A stretch of 64,000 bases of DNA from Sutcliffiella horikoshii (GCF_019931755.1 NZ_CP082918.1:4247195-4311194); one strand, 5' to 3'. Shown: positions 47,353 to 56,938, numbered from the stretch's first letter. The notes: generated by a model from the letters alone, not told the origin. Numbers and translations: made by a program.

Positions 47353-47868
47353 TTAGAACGGCAAATCGTCATCGGATATATCAATTGGTTGGCCATCATT
47401 CTTAAATGGGTCGTCATCAACACGAGTATAACCTTGGTTGTTGTTATTGCTACGCTGTTGGTTCTGATCGTACCCAAACGAAGGTGATGAACCATAGCCT
47501 TGATTTTGATTTGGATTAGGACGAGATGTATTTCCAGAACCACCGGATCCCTTAGGCTCCAAGAACTGAACACCTTCTGCCACTACTTCCGTTACGTACA
47601 CACGTTTTCCATCTTGGCCTTCATAATTGCGTGTCTGCAACCTGCCGTCTACACCAGCGAGGCTTCCTTTTTTCAGGAAGTTTGCTGCGTTTTCAGCTTG
47701 TTTTCTCCAGACAACACAGTTAATAAAATCAGCTTCGCGTTCGCCCTGCTGATTCTGGAACGTACGATTGACTGCCAATGTAAAAGTAGCAACCGCCACT
47801 CCACTTGGGGTATAGCGCAATTCAGGGTCTTTGGTCAAGCGACCGACCAATACTACGCGATTTAACAT
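47353..47868 (-). CDS. ssb: Single-stranded DNA-binding protein
   Basis: 171 residues. OB-fold N-terminus [34 protein letters not shown], a Gly/Gln/Asn-rich linker, and the acidic tip DDDLPF that recruits partner proteins. The start at 47868 follows AGGAGG; the extension to 47910 is not expected. Confidence 0.98.
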   Translation of the reverse strand: MLNRVVLVGRLTKDPELRYTPSGVAVATFTLAVNRTFQNQQGEREADFINCVVWRKQAENAANFLKKGSLAGVDGRLQTRNYEGQDGKRVYVTEVVAEGVQFLEPKGSGGSGNTSRPNPNQNQGYGSSPSFGYDQNQQRSNNNNQGYTRVDDDPFKNDGQPIDISDDDLPF

Positions 47869-47913
47869 CAGAACCACTCCTCCTTGAGACGACGTCCATA
47901 AAGAGGACAACTA

Positions 47914-48204
47914 TTATTTTTCTTCTTTTTTAACAACGATATGACGGATGATGTCTTCGCTGATTTTAGCAAGACGATCAAACTCTTGAACTGCAGCTGG
48001 CTCAGCAGCTACGTTTACTAGCATATAGTAGCCGTCACGGAAATCATTGATTTCGTAAGCTAAGCGGCGTTTGCCCCACTCTTTAGCTTCAGAAAGATCT
48101 GCACCGTTGTCAGTTAGGATCGTATTGAAACGTTCTGTAAGAGCTTTTTTAGCGTCTTCCTCAATGTTTGGACGGATGATATACATGATTTCGTACTTGT
48201 TCAT
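47914..48204 (-). CDS. rpsF: 30S ribosomal protein S6
   Basis: 96 residues: [25 protein letters not shown] and [26 protein letters not shown]. First gene of the operon. ATG 48204 follows AGGAGGTG by about seven bases. Confidence 0.98.
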   Translation of the reverse strand: MNKYEIMYIIRPNIEEDAKKALTERFNTILTDNGADLSEAKEWGKRRLAYEINDFRDGYYMLVNVAAEPAAVQEFDRLAKISEDIIRHIVVKKEEK

Positions 48205-48213
48205 CACAGTCAC

Positions 48214-48256
48214 CTCCTTTTGGTCTAAGCGGCCCTTGTTGGGCAAGGAGCAATCA
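48214..48256 (-). promoter_or_regulatory. Possible S6:S18 autoregulatory leader
   Basis: On the minus strand CCTTG-CCCAA-CAAGG is followed by GCCGCTTAGACC just before the ribosome site. A hairpin with a CCG element at this place is the known mimic of the S6:S18 binding site in 16S rRNA. Confidence 0.5.
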
Positions 48257-48286
48257 ATTATAAATAATCATTACTCACAAATTAAG

Positions 48287-48315
48287 ATTATACCAGAGGG
48301 GCCGATTTTTTGCAA
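48287..48315 (-). promoter_or_regulatory. Sigma-A promoter of rpsF-ssb-rpsR
   Basis: TTGCAA (-35) and TATAAT (-10) on the minus strand with a 17-bp spacer, about 80 bases before rpsF. Confidence 0.75.
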
Positions 48316-48338
48316 CATGTCCTAGTTGTTTCATAATA

Positions 48339-48464
48339 CAGTTGATCTTCGTTGCAGGCGCTTCGCTTTTCGCGGGCGGTCCGGAAGCCTCCTCACTTCG
48401 TTGCGGGGTCTTCCCTGTCCCTTCCTCCCGCAGAAGTCTGCGCGCCTTCCACTACGATCAACTT
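48339..48464. repeat. Interspersed palindromic element, divergent copy A
   Basis: GTTGATC at one end and GATCAAC at the other, with GC-rich inner sequence (CTCCTCACTTCGTTGCGGGG) shared with the 128-bp elements further right. Confidence 0.75.
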
Positions 48465-48486
48465 GGATACTGCATTACTCATAAAT

Positions 48487-48513
48487 AAAAAAGAGAGGAA
48501 AGCTCCTCTCTCA
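48487..48513 (-). terminator. Terminator of ychF
   Basis: AGAGAGGA / TCCTCTCT hairpin with a T6 tail on the minus strand. Confidence 0.85.
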
Positions 48514-48524
48514 TTAAACAAATT

Positions 48525-49625
48525 TTAAACGTTAAAGCGGAAGTGGATAACGTCTCCGTCTTTTACGATGTATTCTTTTCCTTCTAGGCGGACTTTGCCT
48601 GCTTCTTTGGCAGCTGTGTGAGAGCCTGCTGCAAGTAAGTCTTCATAGGATACTGTTTCTGCACGGATGAATCCGCGTTCGAAGTCGGTATGGATGACAC
48701 CCGCACATTGAGGGGCTTTCATGCCTGTACGGAATGTCCATGCGCGAACTTCCTGTACACCTGCAGTAAAGTAAGTTGCAAGGCCAAGTAAGTTGTAAGC
48801 AGCACGGATCAGCTGATCTAGACCAGATTCTTTAATGCCAAGCTCCTCAAGGAACATCGCTTTTTCGTCTGCATCTAATTCTACTATTTCAGACTCGATT
48901 TTCGCACAAACTGTGATAACTTCTGCATTGTCTTTTGCAGCAAATTCACGTACTTGTTGCACGTATTCGTTGTCGGAAGTGTCGGCTACATCGTCTTCGC
49001 CAACATTTGCTACATAAAGGACAGGCTTGCTAGTTAATAGGTGCATGCCTTTTAGGTATTTCACCTGCTCGTCCGTTACTTCTACTGTACGTGCCGGAAG
49101 CTCATTTTCAAGCGCTTCTTTTACTAGTAAAAGCACTTCATGCTCATATACCGCTTCTTTATCTTTTTGCTTCGCCAATTTGGCTACACGCTCAAGACGC
49201 TTATCTACTGATTCTAAATCAGCTAAAATAAGCTCAAGGTTGATAGTTTCAATGTCATCGATCGGGTTCACGCCACCAGAAACGTGGGTGATGTTGTCAT
49301 CAGCAAAGCAACGAACCACGTGGCAGATTGCATCTACTTGACGGATGTGAGATAAGAACTTGTTTCCAAGACCTTCCCCTTTGCTGGCACCTTTTACGAT
49401 TCCGGCAATGTCGGTAAATTCGAAGTGTGTTGGTACTGTTTTCTTCGGATTTACAAGTTCTGTTAATTTTTGCAGACGCTCATCTGGAACATCTACGATA
49501 CCTACGTTCGGATCTATGGTACAGAACGGGTAGTTGGCAGATTCCGCCCCCGCTTGTGTGATTGCATTAAAAAGCGTTGATTTCCCTACGTTTGGAAGAC
49601 CAACGATACCTGCTGTTAAAGCCAT
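48525..49625 (-). CDS. ychF: Redox-regulated ATPase YchF (Obg-related)
   Basis: 366 residues. G1 GLPNVGKSTLFNAIT, G3 DIAGIVKGASKGEGLGNKFL, a coiled insert and the C-terminal TGS domain (YFTAGVQEVRAWTFRTG...HTDFERGFIRAETV). It binds ATP rather than GTP and associates with ribosomes. ATG 49625 follows GGAGTG. Confidence 0.97.
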   Translation of the reverse strand: MALTAGIVGLPNVGKSTLFNAITQAGAESANYPFCTIDPNVGIVDVPDERLQKLTELVNPKKTVPTHFEFTDIAGIVKGASKGEGLGNKFLSHIRQVDAICHVVRCFADDNITHVSGGVNPIDDIETINLELILADLESVDKRLERVAKLAKQKDKEAVYEHEVLLLVKEALENELPARTVEVTDEQVKYLKGMHLLTSKPVLYVANVGEDDVADTSDNEYVQQVREFAAKDNAEVITVCAKIESEIVELDADEKAMFLEELGIKESGLDQLIRAAYNLLGLATYFTAGVQEVRAWTFRTGMKAPQCAGVIHTDFERGFIRAETVSYEDLLAAGSHTAAKEAGKVRLEGKEYIVKDGDVIHFRFNV

Positions 49626-49731
49626 TTTATCCACTCCTAACTTCCGTTAACACATATTTAAACCTCCCACAATTATAGATAGAATGGGAGGAAAAGACAA
49701 GTTTATTTGAATTCCAGTTGCTTTGACAGCC

Positions 49732-49859
49732 GCTGTTGATTTCCGCAAATGGCTTCGCTTTCCGCGGGGCGACCTTGAACCTCCTCACTTCGTTGCGGGG
49801 TCTCAACATTGTCGCTTCTCCCCCGCTGGAGTCTACGCCATTTGCTCCAATCCACAGCT
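49732..49859. repeat. 128-bp interspersed element, copy B
   Basis: Begins GCTGTTGATTTCC, ends CCAATCCACAGC; the ends are inverted repeats. The middle is GC-rich (GCGGGGTCTCAAC). Lies between DUF951 and ychF genes. Confidence 0.85.
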
Positions 49860-49866
49860 AGATACT

Positions 49867-50064
49867 TTATTCTTCACTTCTTACTAGTATCTTTTTTATC
49901 TTCCTTGTAAATTCTTTTCGTGGCATGAGGACGGTGTGGTCGCAGCCTTCGCATTTGATGCGGATGTCCATTCCCATTCGTACTACTTTCCATCTGTTTG
50001 TTCCGCATGGGTGTGCTTTTTTCATTTCTACTACATCATTTAAACCGAATTCTTTATCTGTCAT
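49867..50064 (-). CDS. DUF951 small protein (YyzM-like)
   Basis: 65 residues. LNDVVEMKKAHPCGTNRWKVVRMGMDIRIKCEGC is the DUF951 core, an OB/SH3-like fold with HPCG and CEGC that may bind zinc. It sits next to ychF in many Bacillus. Function unknown. GGGAG precedes ATG 50064. Confidence 0.92.
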   Translation of the reverse strand: MTDKEFGLNDVVEMKKAHPCGTNRWKVVRMGMDIRIKCEGCDHTVLMPRKEFTRKIKKILVRSEE

Positions 50065-50090
50065 GTTTCTACACTCCCTACTTTTCTATC

Positions 50091-50981
50091 TCAATTGGAA
50101 GCATGCCCGTCTTGCTTTGGTTCCCGGTTATAGAGCACCAGGCGTGGAAATGGAATTTCAATTCCCGCTTCATCCAGACGATTTTTGACTTCCTTCCTGA
50201 TCGAACGCCCGATATACCAATGCTTCATTGGCACTGTTTCACATGTGATCCTGAGTACAACCTCGGAGTTGCCCAACGTTTGAATGCCAAGCAGTTCTGG
50301 TGGTTCTGTCATTTCCACATATCTTGCCGGCATTTCTGCAAGCAATTCTTGAATTACTCGCTCCGCTTCTTCTATTTTCCCTTCATATGCAATGCTTACA
50401 TCCACCACTGCAACGCTGTTATGAATGGAGAAATTCGTTAGTTCTACAATACTGCCATTGGGCAATATATGCAATTCCCCTGTCCAACTTTTTATTTTCG
50501 TGGTCCGAAGGCCAATCTCCTCCACATACCCTTCAAATGTGCCCGTTCTGATATAATCCCCGACCGAAAATTGGTCTTCGAATATAATAAAAAAACCTGT
50601 AATGATATCCCTTACCAAGTTTTGTGCCCCAAAGCCGACAGCAAGGCCAACAATCCCCGCTCCGGCTAAAAGTGCCCTAACATCAATATGAACAATTTCT
50701 AAAATCATAATGAAGGCGACAAAATAGACCACGTAGGTTAACACATTTTGCAACAGTTTCAGAAGTGTGTTCTCTCTTCGTTCTGATATACGGATAGGCC
50801 CTTTTTCTCTTAGTTTCACAAAGTTTTGAATGAGGTTTTTTCCTATTTTTATGATCATGGCGGCTACAAGGATGATCAGAATGATTTTGAGTAATCCTTC
50901 CCCGATAGAAACCCATAGATCCTCATTCAGGAAGGAATCTTTCATTTGTATTAGCACTCGGTTTGTCCATTCCATATTCAT
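50091..50981 (-). CDS. Small-conductance mechanosensitive channel (MscS family)
   Basis: 296 residues: three membrane helices, with the pore-lining third one around LLAGAGIVGLAVGFGAQNLVRDIITGFFIIFEDQFSVGDYI, then the beta domain (GYVEEIGLRTTKIKSWTGELHILPNG) and an alpha/beta C-terminus. It releases solutes on osmotic down-shock. ATG 50981 follows GAGG closely; ATG 50975 is an alternative. Confidence 0.93.
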   Translation of the reverse strand: MNMEWTNRVLIQMKDSFLNEDLWVSIGEGLLKIILIILVAAMIIKIGKNLIQNFVKLREKGPIRISERRENTLLKLLQNVLTYVVYFVAFIMILEIVHIDVRALLAGAGIVGLAVGFGAQNLVRDIITGFFIIFEDQFSVGDYIRTGTFEGYVEEIGLRTTKIKSWTGELHILPNGSIVELTNFSIHNSVAVVDVSIAYEGKIEEAERVIQELLAEMPARYVEMTEPPELLGIQTLGNSEVVLRITCETVPMKHWYIGRSIRKEVKNRLDEAGIEIPFPRLVLYNREPKQDGHASN

Positions 50982-51059
50982 TTTACCTCGATATCTTCAT
51001 TTATTTACTCCTAGATTCCCCACAATTTGCTATTTTACTAAAACAAAAGAAGCGTCTCC

Positions 51060-52076
51060 TTACTGGTTTTCTCGGTTTTTAATCGGATACAGCAGAATAC
51101 AAACGAGCAGATAGAGATTGATTAAGCCAAATAGCGGGTAAAGTATTGCTACGAGGACGGAAAAGCCCACTGCGGTGAAGGGAATCATTAATAAAATGAA
51201 TAATGAACACATGAGCCAAAGCGGAATTGGAATGACATTTCGAAATCTCGTAACTAATCCGAGCAACCCGGAGGCCGCCGTGGTATAGATCGCCACCCAA
51301 AGCAGGATGGTCATGAAGAATAGCATATAAAACGGATAACTCTGAATGATCGCAAAGAGTGGGATTTCGAATAACCCAAGCTTACTTTGTACCAAAATAA
51401 GCGTTTGGTTATAAAAAAGCGAGATGACTCCCAAAATGACCCCGCTCCCTACACTGGCAATGATAATTTCTCCTTTTCCTTTAACTTCTTTTCCTATCGC
51501 AGATAAAACGGCAACAAGTGGAAGGATATTCAAAGCTGTAAAGGTAAATCCAGCGGGCCAGTTGCTCTGTTCAAGCACGGACGTAGGAACGGCATCCGGG
51601 CTGTTGAGCACTGCATCTATCAGCACATAGGCTAAGGTCAACACAATGATCGGGATAATCACAACATTTACCGTAACCATTCCTTTGACGTCGTACACGA
51701 ACAACAGAATTAATAAGAAACATATAATCGCTATTCCGCCCCAATAAGGGATGGAAAAGACCTGTAACGCCGCTCCGCCACCTGCAAGCATCACGACTGT
51801 CGTGGTAAATAAATAAACGACCATTACTATATTGTATAAATACGATGCTCTCTCTCCGACAAGCTTTCTTAGAACGGGGGAGAAATGCTCAGTTTGTTCC
51901 TTGCTGCTGATTTGCAGGATCACATAGCACGAAATGATAAAGAACAGGGTGAATAATAGAATGGCTAGTCCGCTTTCCGAACCGAAAAATTGCCATAGTT
52001 CCCGGCCGGATGCATACCCTGCGCCAATCACTGTACCCAATATTAAAAACATCCAGCGAAACCCGCTTTTCCACAT
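51060..52076 (-). CDS. YkvI-like APC-superfamily membrane protein
   Basis: 338 residues with ten or more helices. The first, LILGTVIGAGYASGRELWQFFG, has the unwound GAGYASG typical of APC-fold transporters. Similar to the YkvI family of unknown substrate. ATG 52076 follows AGGGGG by eight bases. Confidence 0.83.
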   Translation of the reverse strand: MWKSGFRWMFLILGTVIGAGYASGRELWQFFGSESGLAILLFTLFFIISCYVILQISSKEQTEHFSPVLRKLVGERASYLYNIVMVVYLFTTTVVMLAGGGAALQVFSIPYWGGIAIICFLLILLFVYDVKGMVTVNVVIIPIIVLTLAYVLIDAVLNSPDAVPTSVLEQSNWPAGFTFTALNILPLVAVLSAIGKEVKGKGEIIIASVGSGVILGVISLFYNQTLILVQSKLGLFEIPLFAIIQSYPFYMLFFMTILLWVAIYTTAASGLLGLVTRFRNVIPIPLWLMCSLFILLMIPFTAVGFSVLVAILYPLFGLINLYLLVCILLYPIKNRENQ

Positions 52077-52175
52077 ACATGCAACCCCCTAAAATATCTG
52101 AAAATAAAAAAGTGGACGTATAGTTTCCCATAAATAGTCGTATACTGTTACTACTATTAAGAAGGAGTGGAACCT

Positions 52176-52811
52176 ATGAATCTTAAATCTAATTTTTTTG
52201 AGAAGAAGGGAGGCAATATTCGTATTGCTCATGATGAAGTAAATGCATATAAGGAACTTGCACTTACTTTACAATCCAACCTTCCAACAGGCCTTGTGTA
52301 CCGCCCCATCGTCATTGTTTGCATTGGCACAGACCGGTCAACAGGAGATTCTCTGGGACCACTAGTCGGTACAAAGCTTCATGATATAAAGCTTGACAAT
52401 GTTCATGTATATGGAACTTTGGACGATCCTATTCATGCCGTTAACCTTGAAGAAAAGCTTGCATATATACAGAATAAACATCTTACTCCTTTTATCATTG
52501 CGATTGATGCCTGCCTTGGCAGGTTGAAAAGTGTAGGACAAATTACCATAGGGGATGGCCCTGTGATGCCGGGTGCTGGAGTGAAGAAAGACTTGCCGCC
52601 AGTAGGAGATATGCATATTACAGGAATTGTGAATGTTAGTGGTTTCATGGAGTTCTTCGTTTTACAGAATACGAGATTGAGTCTGGTCATGAAAATGGCG
52701 ACTGTCGTGGCACAATCCATTCAAGAACTAGATAGATCCATTGAACGGAAAAATTTCCTTGCATCTGCTGCCAGGGACTCAGAACCACCGTTCATTCAAA
52801 CGCAAGAATAG
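52176..52811 (+). CDS. yyaC: Spore protease-like protein YyaC
   Basis: 211 residues related to the germination protease GPR fold: VIVCIGTDRSTGDSLGPLVGTKL, GTLDDPIHAVNLEEKL, IAIDACLGRLKSVGQITI and PGAGVKKDLPPVGDMHITGIVN. It is specific to spore formers and expressed in sporulation in B. subtilis. A GTATA at 52118-52122 resembles a forespore sigma -35 box, but I found no convincing -10. AAGGAG precedes ATG 52176. It is head-on to replication, between minus-strand genes. Confidence 0.94.
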   Translation: MNLKSNFFEKKGGNIRIAHDEVNAYKELALTLQSNLPTGLVYRPIVIVCIGTDRSTGDSLGPLVGTKLHDIKLDNVHVYGTLDDPIHAVNLEEKLAYIQNKHLTPFIIAIDACLGRLKSVGQITIGDGPVMPGAGVKKDLPPVGDMHITGIVNVSGFMEFFVLQNTRLSLVMKMATVVAQSIQELDRSIERKNFLASAARDSEPPFIQTQE

Positions 52812-52812
52812 A

Positions 52813-52846
52813 AAAAAGGCCGACCAATAGAGGGTCGACCTTGCAA
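52813..52846 (-). terminator. Terminator of the DUF554 gene
   Basis: AAGGTCGACC / GGTCGGCCTT and TTTTTT on the minus strand; shared by the convergent yyaC end. Confidence 0.8.
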
Positions 52847-52858
52847 GAAAAGCTTATT

Positions 52859-53566
52859 TTATAAGATAAAAAAGTATCGAATAAGCACAAGCGCAGCTGC
52901 TACTAAGATTCCCGGAAGTAGATTGGCCACTCGAATAGCGGTTACACCTATGATATTCATTCCAATCGCCATAATCATGACCCCGCCGGTAGCGGTGATC
53001 TCGAATATGAGTAACTCCAATAAATCTGATGGGACAAACCGGTCAATTTGAGTAGCAAATAAAGCGATACTCCCCTGATAAATCATGACCGGAACGGCAG
53101 AAAACAGGACACCGATTCCTAAAGTCGTGGTCAGCACAATACTTGTGAAGCCGTCAATGATAGACTTGGTGTACAGCACTTGATGATCGCCCCTAAGTCC
53201 ACTATCCAATGAACCAACAACCGACATTGCTCCGATAACAAAGATGAGCGTTGCCGTTACAAACCCCTTTGATACGGAGCCCTGCTGTTTTGACCCCATC
53301 TTACGTTCGAGCCAATTGCCGACATTGTTCAGTTTGCGGTCCAAATTAATCCATTCACCCAGAACGGCACCTACTACCAAACTGATGATGACAATCAGAA
53401 ATTCATTACTTTTAAAACCCATCTGTGCCCCAAGTAAAAATACAGCAAGACCAATGATTTTCATCACCGTTTCTTTCGTATTTTCTGGAATACGGGTGAA
53501 AATTTTTCCTATTAATGTACCAAGCACAATACATATACCATTCACAATGGTTCCTAATAAAACCAC
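52859..53566 (-). CDS. DUF554 membrane protein
   Basis: 235 residues with six or seven helices. It begins LLGTIVNGICIVLGTLIGKIF, continues MKIIGLAVFLLGAQMGFKS and GAMSVVGSLDSGLRGDHQVLYTKSIIDGFTSI, all typical of DUF554. Transport of small molecules is suspected but unproven. GTG 53566 follows GGGG by seven bases. Confidence 0.9.
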   Translation of the reverse strand: MVLLGTIVNGICIVLGTLIGKIFTRIPENTKETVMKIIGLAVFLLGAQMGFKSNEFLIVIISLVVGAVLGEWINLDRKLNNVGNWLERKMGSKQQGSVSKGFVTATLIFVIGAMSVVGSLDSGLRGDHQVLYTKSIIDGFTSIVLTTTLGIGVLFSAVPVMIYQGSIALFATQIDRFVPSDLLELLIFEITATGGVMIMAIGMNIIGVTAIRVANLLPGILVAAALVLIRYFFIL

Positions 53567-53601
53567 TCTAAAGCCCCATTTCTATTAAAATAACGCCTAT
53601 C

Positions 53602-53632
53602 CAAAAAAGCAAACCACCATGAAGTGATCTGC
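53602..53632 (-). terminator. Terminator of parA-parB
   Basis: GCAGATCAC / GTGGTTTGC (two wobble pairs) with TTTTTT on the minus strand. Confidence 0.75.
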
Positions 53633-53635
53633 TCT

Positions 53636-54487
53636 TTATTCTTCTGTTTGAGCTAATAACTCTAACAATCTGTTCAGGTCATCATCAGAGAAGAATTCAA
53701 TTTCTATTTTACCCTTGTTTTTCGTACGCTTGATAAAAACAGAAGTACCAAAACGCTCCCGTAATACTGATTCGTGGTCCTTAAGGAAAATATCCTTTTC
53801 CTCAGGGTCCTTTTTCGTTTCACGTGGAACACTTTCATTCAACTGCTGAATCAACTGTTCTAATTGACGCACATTTAAGTGCTCTTGCAGTACTTTGTCA
53901 ATGACCGCTTTTAATTTTTCTTTCCTTTTGAGTCCCAATAATGCACGGCCGTGTCCCATGGATAGTTTTCCATCATTCATCAGCTCTTGCACAGATTTGG
54001 GGAGGGATAGTAGACGAATATGATTCGCGATATGTGGTCTACTTTTTCCAAGCCTGCTTGCTAACTGTTCCTGTGTCAGCTCCAGTTTCACCATTAAGGA
54101 TTGATAGGCAGCGGCTTCTTCAATCGGTGTAAGGTCCTCACGCTGCAAATTCTCCAAAAGAGCAAGTTCCATCATTTGCTGCTCCGTTAATGAGCGGACC
54201 ACTACAGGAACTTTGGACAGTTTTGCCTCTTTCGCAGCCCGAAAACGGCGTTCCCCAACGACAATTTCGTATCCTTTAATGCTTTTGCGAACAATAATCG
54301 GTTGAAGGATTCCGTGCTGCAGAATGGATTCTTTCAATTCTTGTATTGCTTCTGGCTCAAAGTATTTACGAGGCTGGTAGGGGTTCGGTCGCACTTCCTT
54401 GATACTGATTTCTTGAACGGCTTCTTCCTTAGAAGCTTCAATGGAAGGAAACAGCGCATTTATGCCTTTACCTAATCCTTTACCCAT
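53636..54487 (-). CDS. parB: Chromosome-partitioning protein ParB (Spo0J)
   Basis: 283 residues. GKGLGKGINALFP at the start, the CTPase/ParB box (QPRKYFEPEAIQELKESI; VGERRFRAAKEA), helix-turn-helix (TQEQLASRLGKSRPHIANHIRLLSLP) and a C-terminal dimer domain. It loads at parS as a CTP-gated clamp, organises the origin and recruits SMC. The start overlaps the parA end. The gene contains a parS site. Confidence 0.97.
   Translation of the reverse strand: MGKGLGKGINALFPSIEASKEEAVQEISIKEVRPNPYQPRKYFEPEAIQELKESILQHGILQPIIVRKSIKGYEIVVGERRFRAAKEAKLSKVPVVVRSLTEQQMMELALLENLQREDLTPIEEAAAYQSLMVKLELTQEQLASRLGKSRPHIANHIRLLSLPKSVQELMNDGKLSMGHGRALLGLKRKEKLKAVIDKVLQEHLNVRQLEQLIQQLNESVPRETKKDPEEKDIFLKDHESVLRERFGTSVFIKRTKNKGKIEIEFFSDDDLNRLLELLAQTEE
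53816..53831. promoter_or_regulatory. parS site in parB
   Basis: Minus-strand TGTTCCACGTGAAACG, nearly the parS known inside B. subtilis spo0J (last base differs). Confidence 0.88.
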
Positions 54488-55241
54488 GTGTCACCACTTC
54501 CTTTGCTAGATCTAAGTAAACTTCCGCTCCACGTGACTTCGGATCATAAATAATGATGGGTTCTCCATGGCTTGGCGCTTCACTCAAACGAACATTACGA
54601 GGAATAATGGTTCGATACACTTTATCTTGGAAATACTTTTTCACTTCTTCAATTACTTGAATACCCAAATTCGTTCTGGCATCGAGCATTGTAAGCAAGA
54701 CACCATCAATCATAAGTTCTTTATTTAAATGTTTCTGTACGAGCCTTACCGTATTTAATAGCTGACTTAATCCTTCGAGTGCATAATATTCGCATTGTAC
54801 CGGAATCACAACTGCATCAGAAGCTGTTAAAGCATTGATGGTCAATAAGCCCAAAGATGGGGGACAATCGATGATTATGTAGTCAAAAAGATGCTTCACA
54901 TCATCTAATGCTCTCTTTAAACGCACTTCTCTTGAAATAGTAGGAACTAGTTCAATTTCAGCACCTGCGAGTTGTATGGTTGCTGGGATGATGGAAAGGT
55001 TCTCTACCTTTGTTGGGAGGATTGCCTTTTTTGCTTCCACATCTTCTACTAAAATATCATAAATGCACTGATGGACTTCTGCTTTTTCAATTCCCACTCC
55101 ACTTGTGGCGTTTCCTTGTGGGTCCACATCTACTAAAAGCACTCTTTTACCAATGTAGGCTAAACAAGCACCTAAGTTAACAGATGTAGTCGTTTTTCCA
55201 ACTCCACCTTTTTGGTTAGCAATAGCAATAATTCTGCCCAT
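54480..55241 (-). CDS. parA: ParA ATPase Soj
   Basis: 253 residues: deviant Walker A IANQKGGVGKTTTSVNLG, DVDPQGNATSG and IIDCPPSLG. It drives segregation with ParB and regulates DnaA in Bacillus. AGGTGA precedes ATG 55241; its last eight bases overlap parB. Confidence 0.97.
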   Translation of the reverse strand: MGRIIAIANQKGGVGKTTTSVNLGACLAYIGKRVLLVDVDPQGNATSGVGIEKAEVHQCIYDILVEDVEAKKAILPTKVENLSIIPATIQLAGAEIELVPTISREVRLKRALDDVKHLFDYIIIDCPPSLGLLTINALTASDAVVIPVQCEYYALEGLSQLLNTVRLVQKHLNKELMIDGVLLTMLDARTNLGIQVIEEVKKYFQDKVYRTIIPRNVRLSEAPSHGEPIIIYDPKSRGAEVYLDLAKEVVTHG

Positions 55242-55299
55242 GCTGTCACCTGCCTTCAGAAAAGAACATACTTTTTATTCGTTGGTACTGGGTAACACC

Positions 55300-55427
55300 G
55301 CTGTTGATTTCCGCACTGGGCTTCGCTTTCCTAGGGGCGGTGCTTGAGCCTCCTCGGCTGCGCCTGCGGGGTCTCAACCTACCACTATCTCCCTCAGGAG
55401 TCTTCGCCCTGTGCTCCAATCAACAGC
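55300..55427. repeat. 128-bp interspersed element, copy C
   Basis: GCTGTTGATTTCC at the start and AATCAACAGC at the end, the clearest terminal inverted repeat of the family. It lies in the 755-bp gap 55242-55996 that also holds copies D and F and the parA promoter. Confidence 0.88.
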
Positions 55428-55565
55428 TAGAAACTATTCTATTGTTGAAGATTCGATTAAACGGGATATAAGTTACTCATTTATTTTATCATGAATTGAC
55501 AGAAATTTAACTTGTTTTTGAGAATAAATATCGGGGAGGGGGTGATGGGGAAATTGTCGAACAAT

Positions 55566-55579
55566 GTTTCTCGGGAAAT
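55566..55579. promoter_or_regulatory. Possible Noc-binding site
   Basis: GTTTCTCGGGAAAT matches 12 of 14 bases of the Noc-binding palindrome ATTTCCCGGGAAAT. Weak. Confidence 0.3.
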
Positions 55580-55616
55580 AATCCATCATGGCTCAATAAA
55601 TATTTGGTTAACCACC

Positions 55617-55744
55617 GCTGTTCCTTTCCGCAAATGGCTGCGCTTTCCGCGGGGCGACCTTGAGCCTCCTCGCATTCGCTGCGGGGTCTCAACATTGCCG
55701 CTACTCCCCCGCAGGAGTCTTCGCCATTTGCTCCAATCCACAGC
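55617..55744. repeat. 128-bp interspersed element, copy D
   Basis: Same length and layout as copies B and C (GCTGTTCC at the start, CCAATCCACAGC at the end). Confidence 0.85.
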
Positions 55745-55798
55745 TAGAAAATAACGAAAACAAAATGTTAGTGCTTTTTCAGTTAATAAAGTCATCTT

Positions 55799-55864
55799 GT
55801 TGATTGAAGTGTAAGGCGCGCAGACGCCCGCAGGCAAGCGAAGCGCCTGAAACGGAAATCAACA
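55799..55864. repeat. Short inverted copy F of the interspersed element
   Basis: GTTGATTGAAGTG ... GGAAATCAAC, 66 bp, in inverted orientation with the middle deleted. It still has matching inverted ends. Confidence 0.7.
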
Positions 55865-55996
55865 GTTTTTTATACTACCTTATTTTTATAAAAAAAAGAT
55901 GGCTTCGCTTATTACTTATCTAGACGTAGCTATTAGTAAAATTACTAGATTGCTAGGTTTTTGATAAATAACGGCGAGGGCCATCTTATAGTGGAA

Positions 55997-56842
55997 TTAT
56001 TTTTTCGGTATGCGAATGGTGAATTGGTAATATTCTTCGGTTTCTTCTTCTTGGGAATCGAGCTTGATGCCGCTATCGTTTACCATGGTAAGTGATTGGC
56101 GGATCGTGTTCATCGCAATACGCATATCTTTACTGAAGGCTTTTCGTTTAGCCTTTGGTTTTGGATTTGCAGCTTCAAGAAGTTTTACCACGCGTTCCTC
56201 TGTTTGCTTGACATTCAAATGCTTTTCAAGAATTTCAGCAAGAACAGCCACTTGTTTTTCCGGTTGCTTTAACGGAATAAGGGCACGTGCATGACGTTCC
56301 GTGATTTTTTTCTGAAGAAGGGCATCTTGGATTTCAGAAGGCAACTTTAATAGACGCAGCTTGTTTGCCACAGTGGATTGCCCTTTTCCTAAGCGCTGGG
56401 CAAGAGCTTCTTGTGTCAAACTATGCAATTCCAACAGCTTGGAATAAGCGATTGCTTCTTCAATTGCCGATAACTCTTCACGTTGGAGGTTCTCAATAAG
56501 AGCCACAGAGGCTGTTTCTGCATCGTTAAATTCTTTCACAATGGCAGGAATGGTTTCCCATCCTAGCTTCTGAACTGCTCTCCACCGGCGTTCTCCAGCA
56601 ATGATCTCAAATTTACCCTCATCAAATTGACGGACGACGATAGGTTGGATAATTCCATGCGTCCGGATGGTCAGAGATAACTCTTCTATTCTTTCATCTA
56701 CAAAAACAGTACGTGGTTGGTATCTATTCGGAACAATGTCCTTTACAGCTACCTGCATAATTTTTTCATGATCAGTCTTTTCTACTATTTCCTGTTCTTC
56801 TTTTTCGCCAATTCCAAAAAAACGAGAGAACGGAGACTTCAT
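55997..56842 (-). CDS. noc: Nucleoid occlusion protein Noc
   Basis: 281 residues, a ParB paralogue. The N-terminal amphipathic segment [16 protein letters not shown] is the membrane-targeting helix of Noc. ParB box ([43 protein letters not shown]) and helix-turn-helix follow. It binds NBS sites and keeps FtsZ off the nucleoid. It lies between rsmG and parA as in B. subtilis. Confidence 0.96.
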   Translation of the reverse strand: MKSPFSRFFGIGEKEEQEIVEKTDHEKIMQVAVKDIVPNRYQPRTVFVDERIEELSLTIRTHGIIQPIVVRQFDEGKFEIIAGERRWRAVQKLGWETIPAIVKEFNDAETASVALIENLQREELSAIEEAIAYSKLLELHSLTQEALAQRLGKGQSTVANKLRLLKLPSEIQDALLQKKITERHARALIPLKQPEKQVAVLAEILEKHLNVKQTEERVVKLLEAANPKPKAKRKAFSKDMRIAMNTIRQSLTMVNDSGIKLDSQEEETEEYYQFTIRIPKK

Positions 56843-56922
56843 AGTTCCACCACCTTATGGATAGAATCCCTATTAACGTAATTCGCTTTTCACGTTAATA
56901 AGTCCTGTTTTTCCGATCAAAA

Positions 56923-56938
56923 TGTTTCACATGAAACA
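56923..56938. promoter_or_regulatory. parS-like site between noc and rsmG
   Basis: TGTTTCACATGAAACA, a perfect palindrome one central base away from parS. Confidence 0.75.

Noticed and set aside
54526..54541. parS-like CCACGTGAC inside parA
   Set aside because: Only the central bases match; about five mismatches to the 16-bp consensus.
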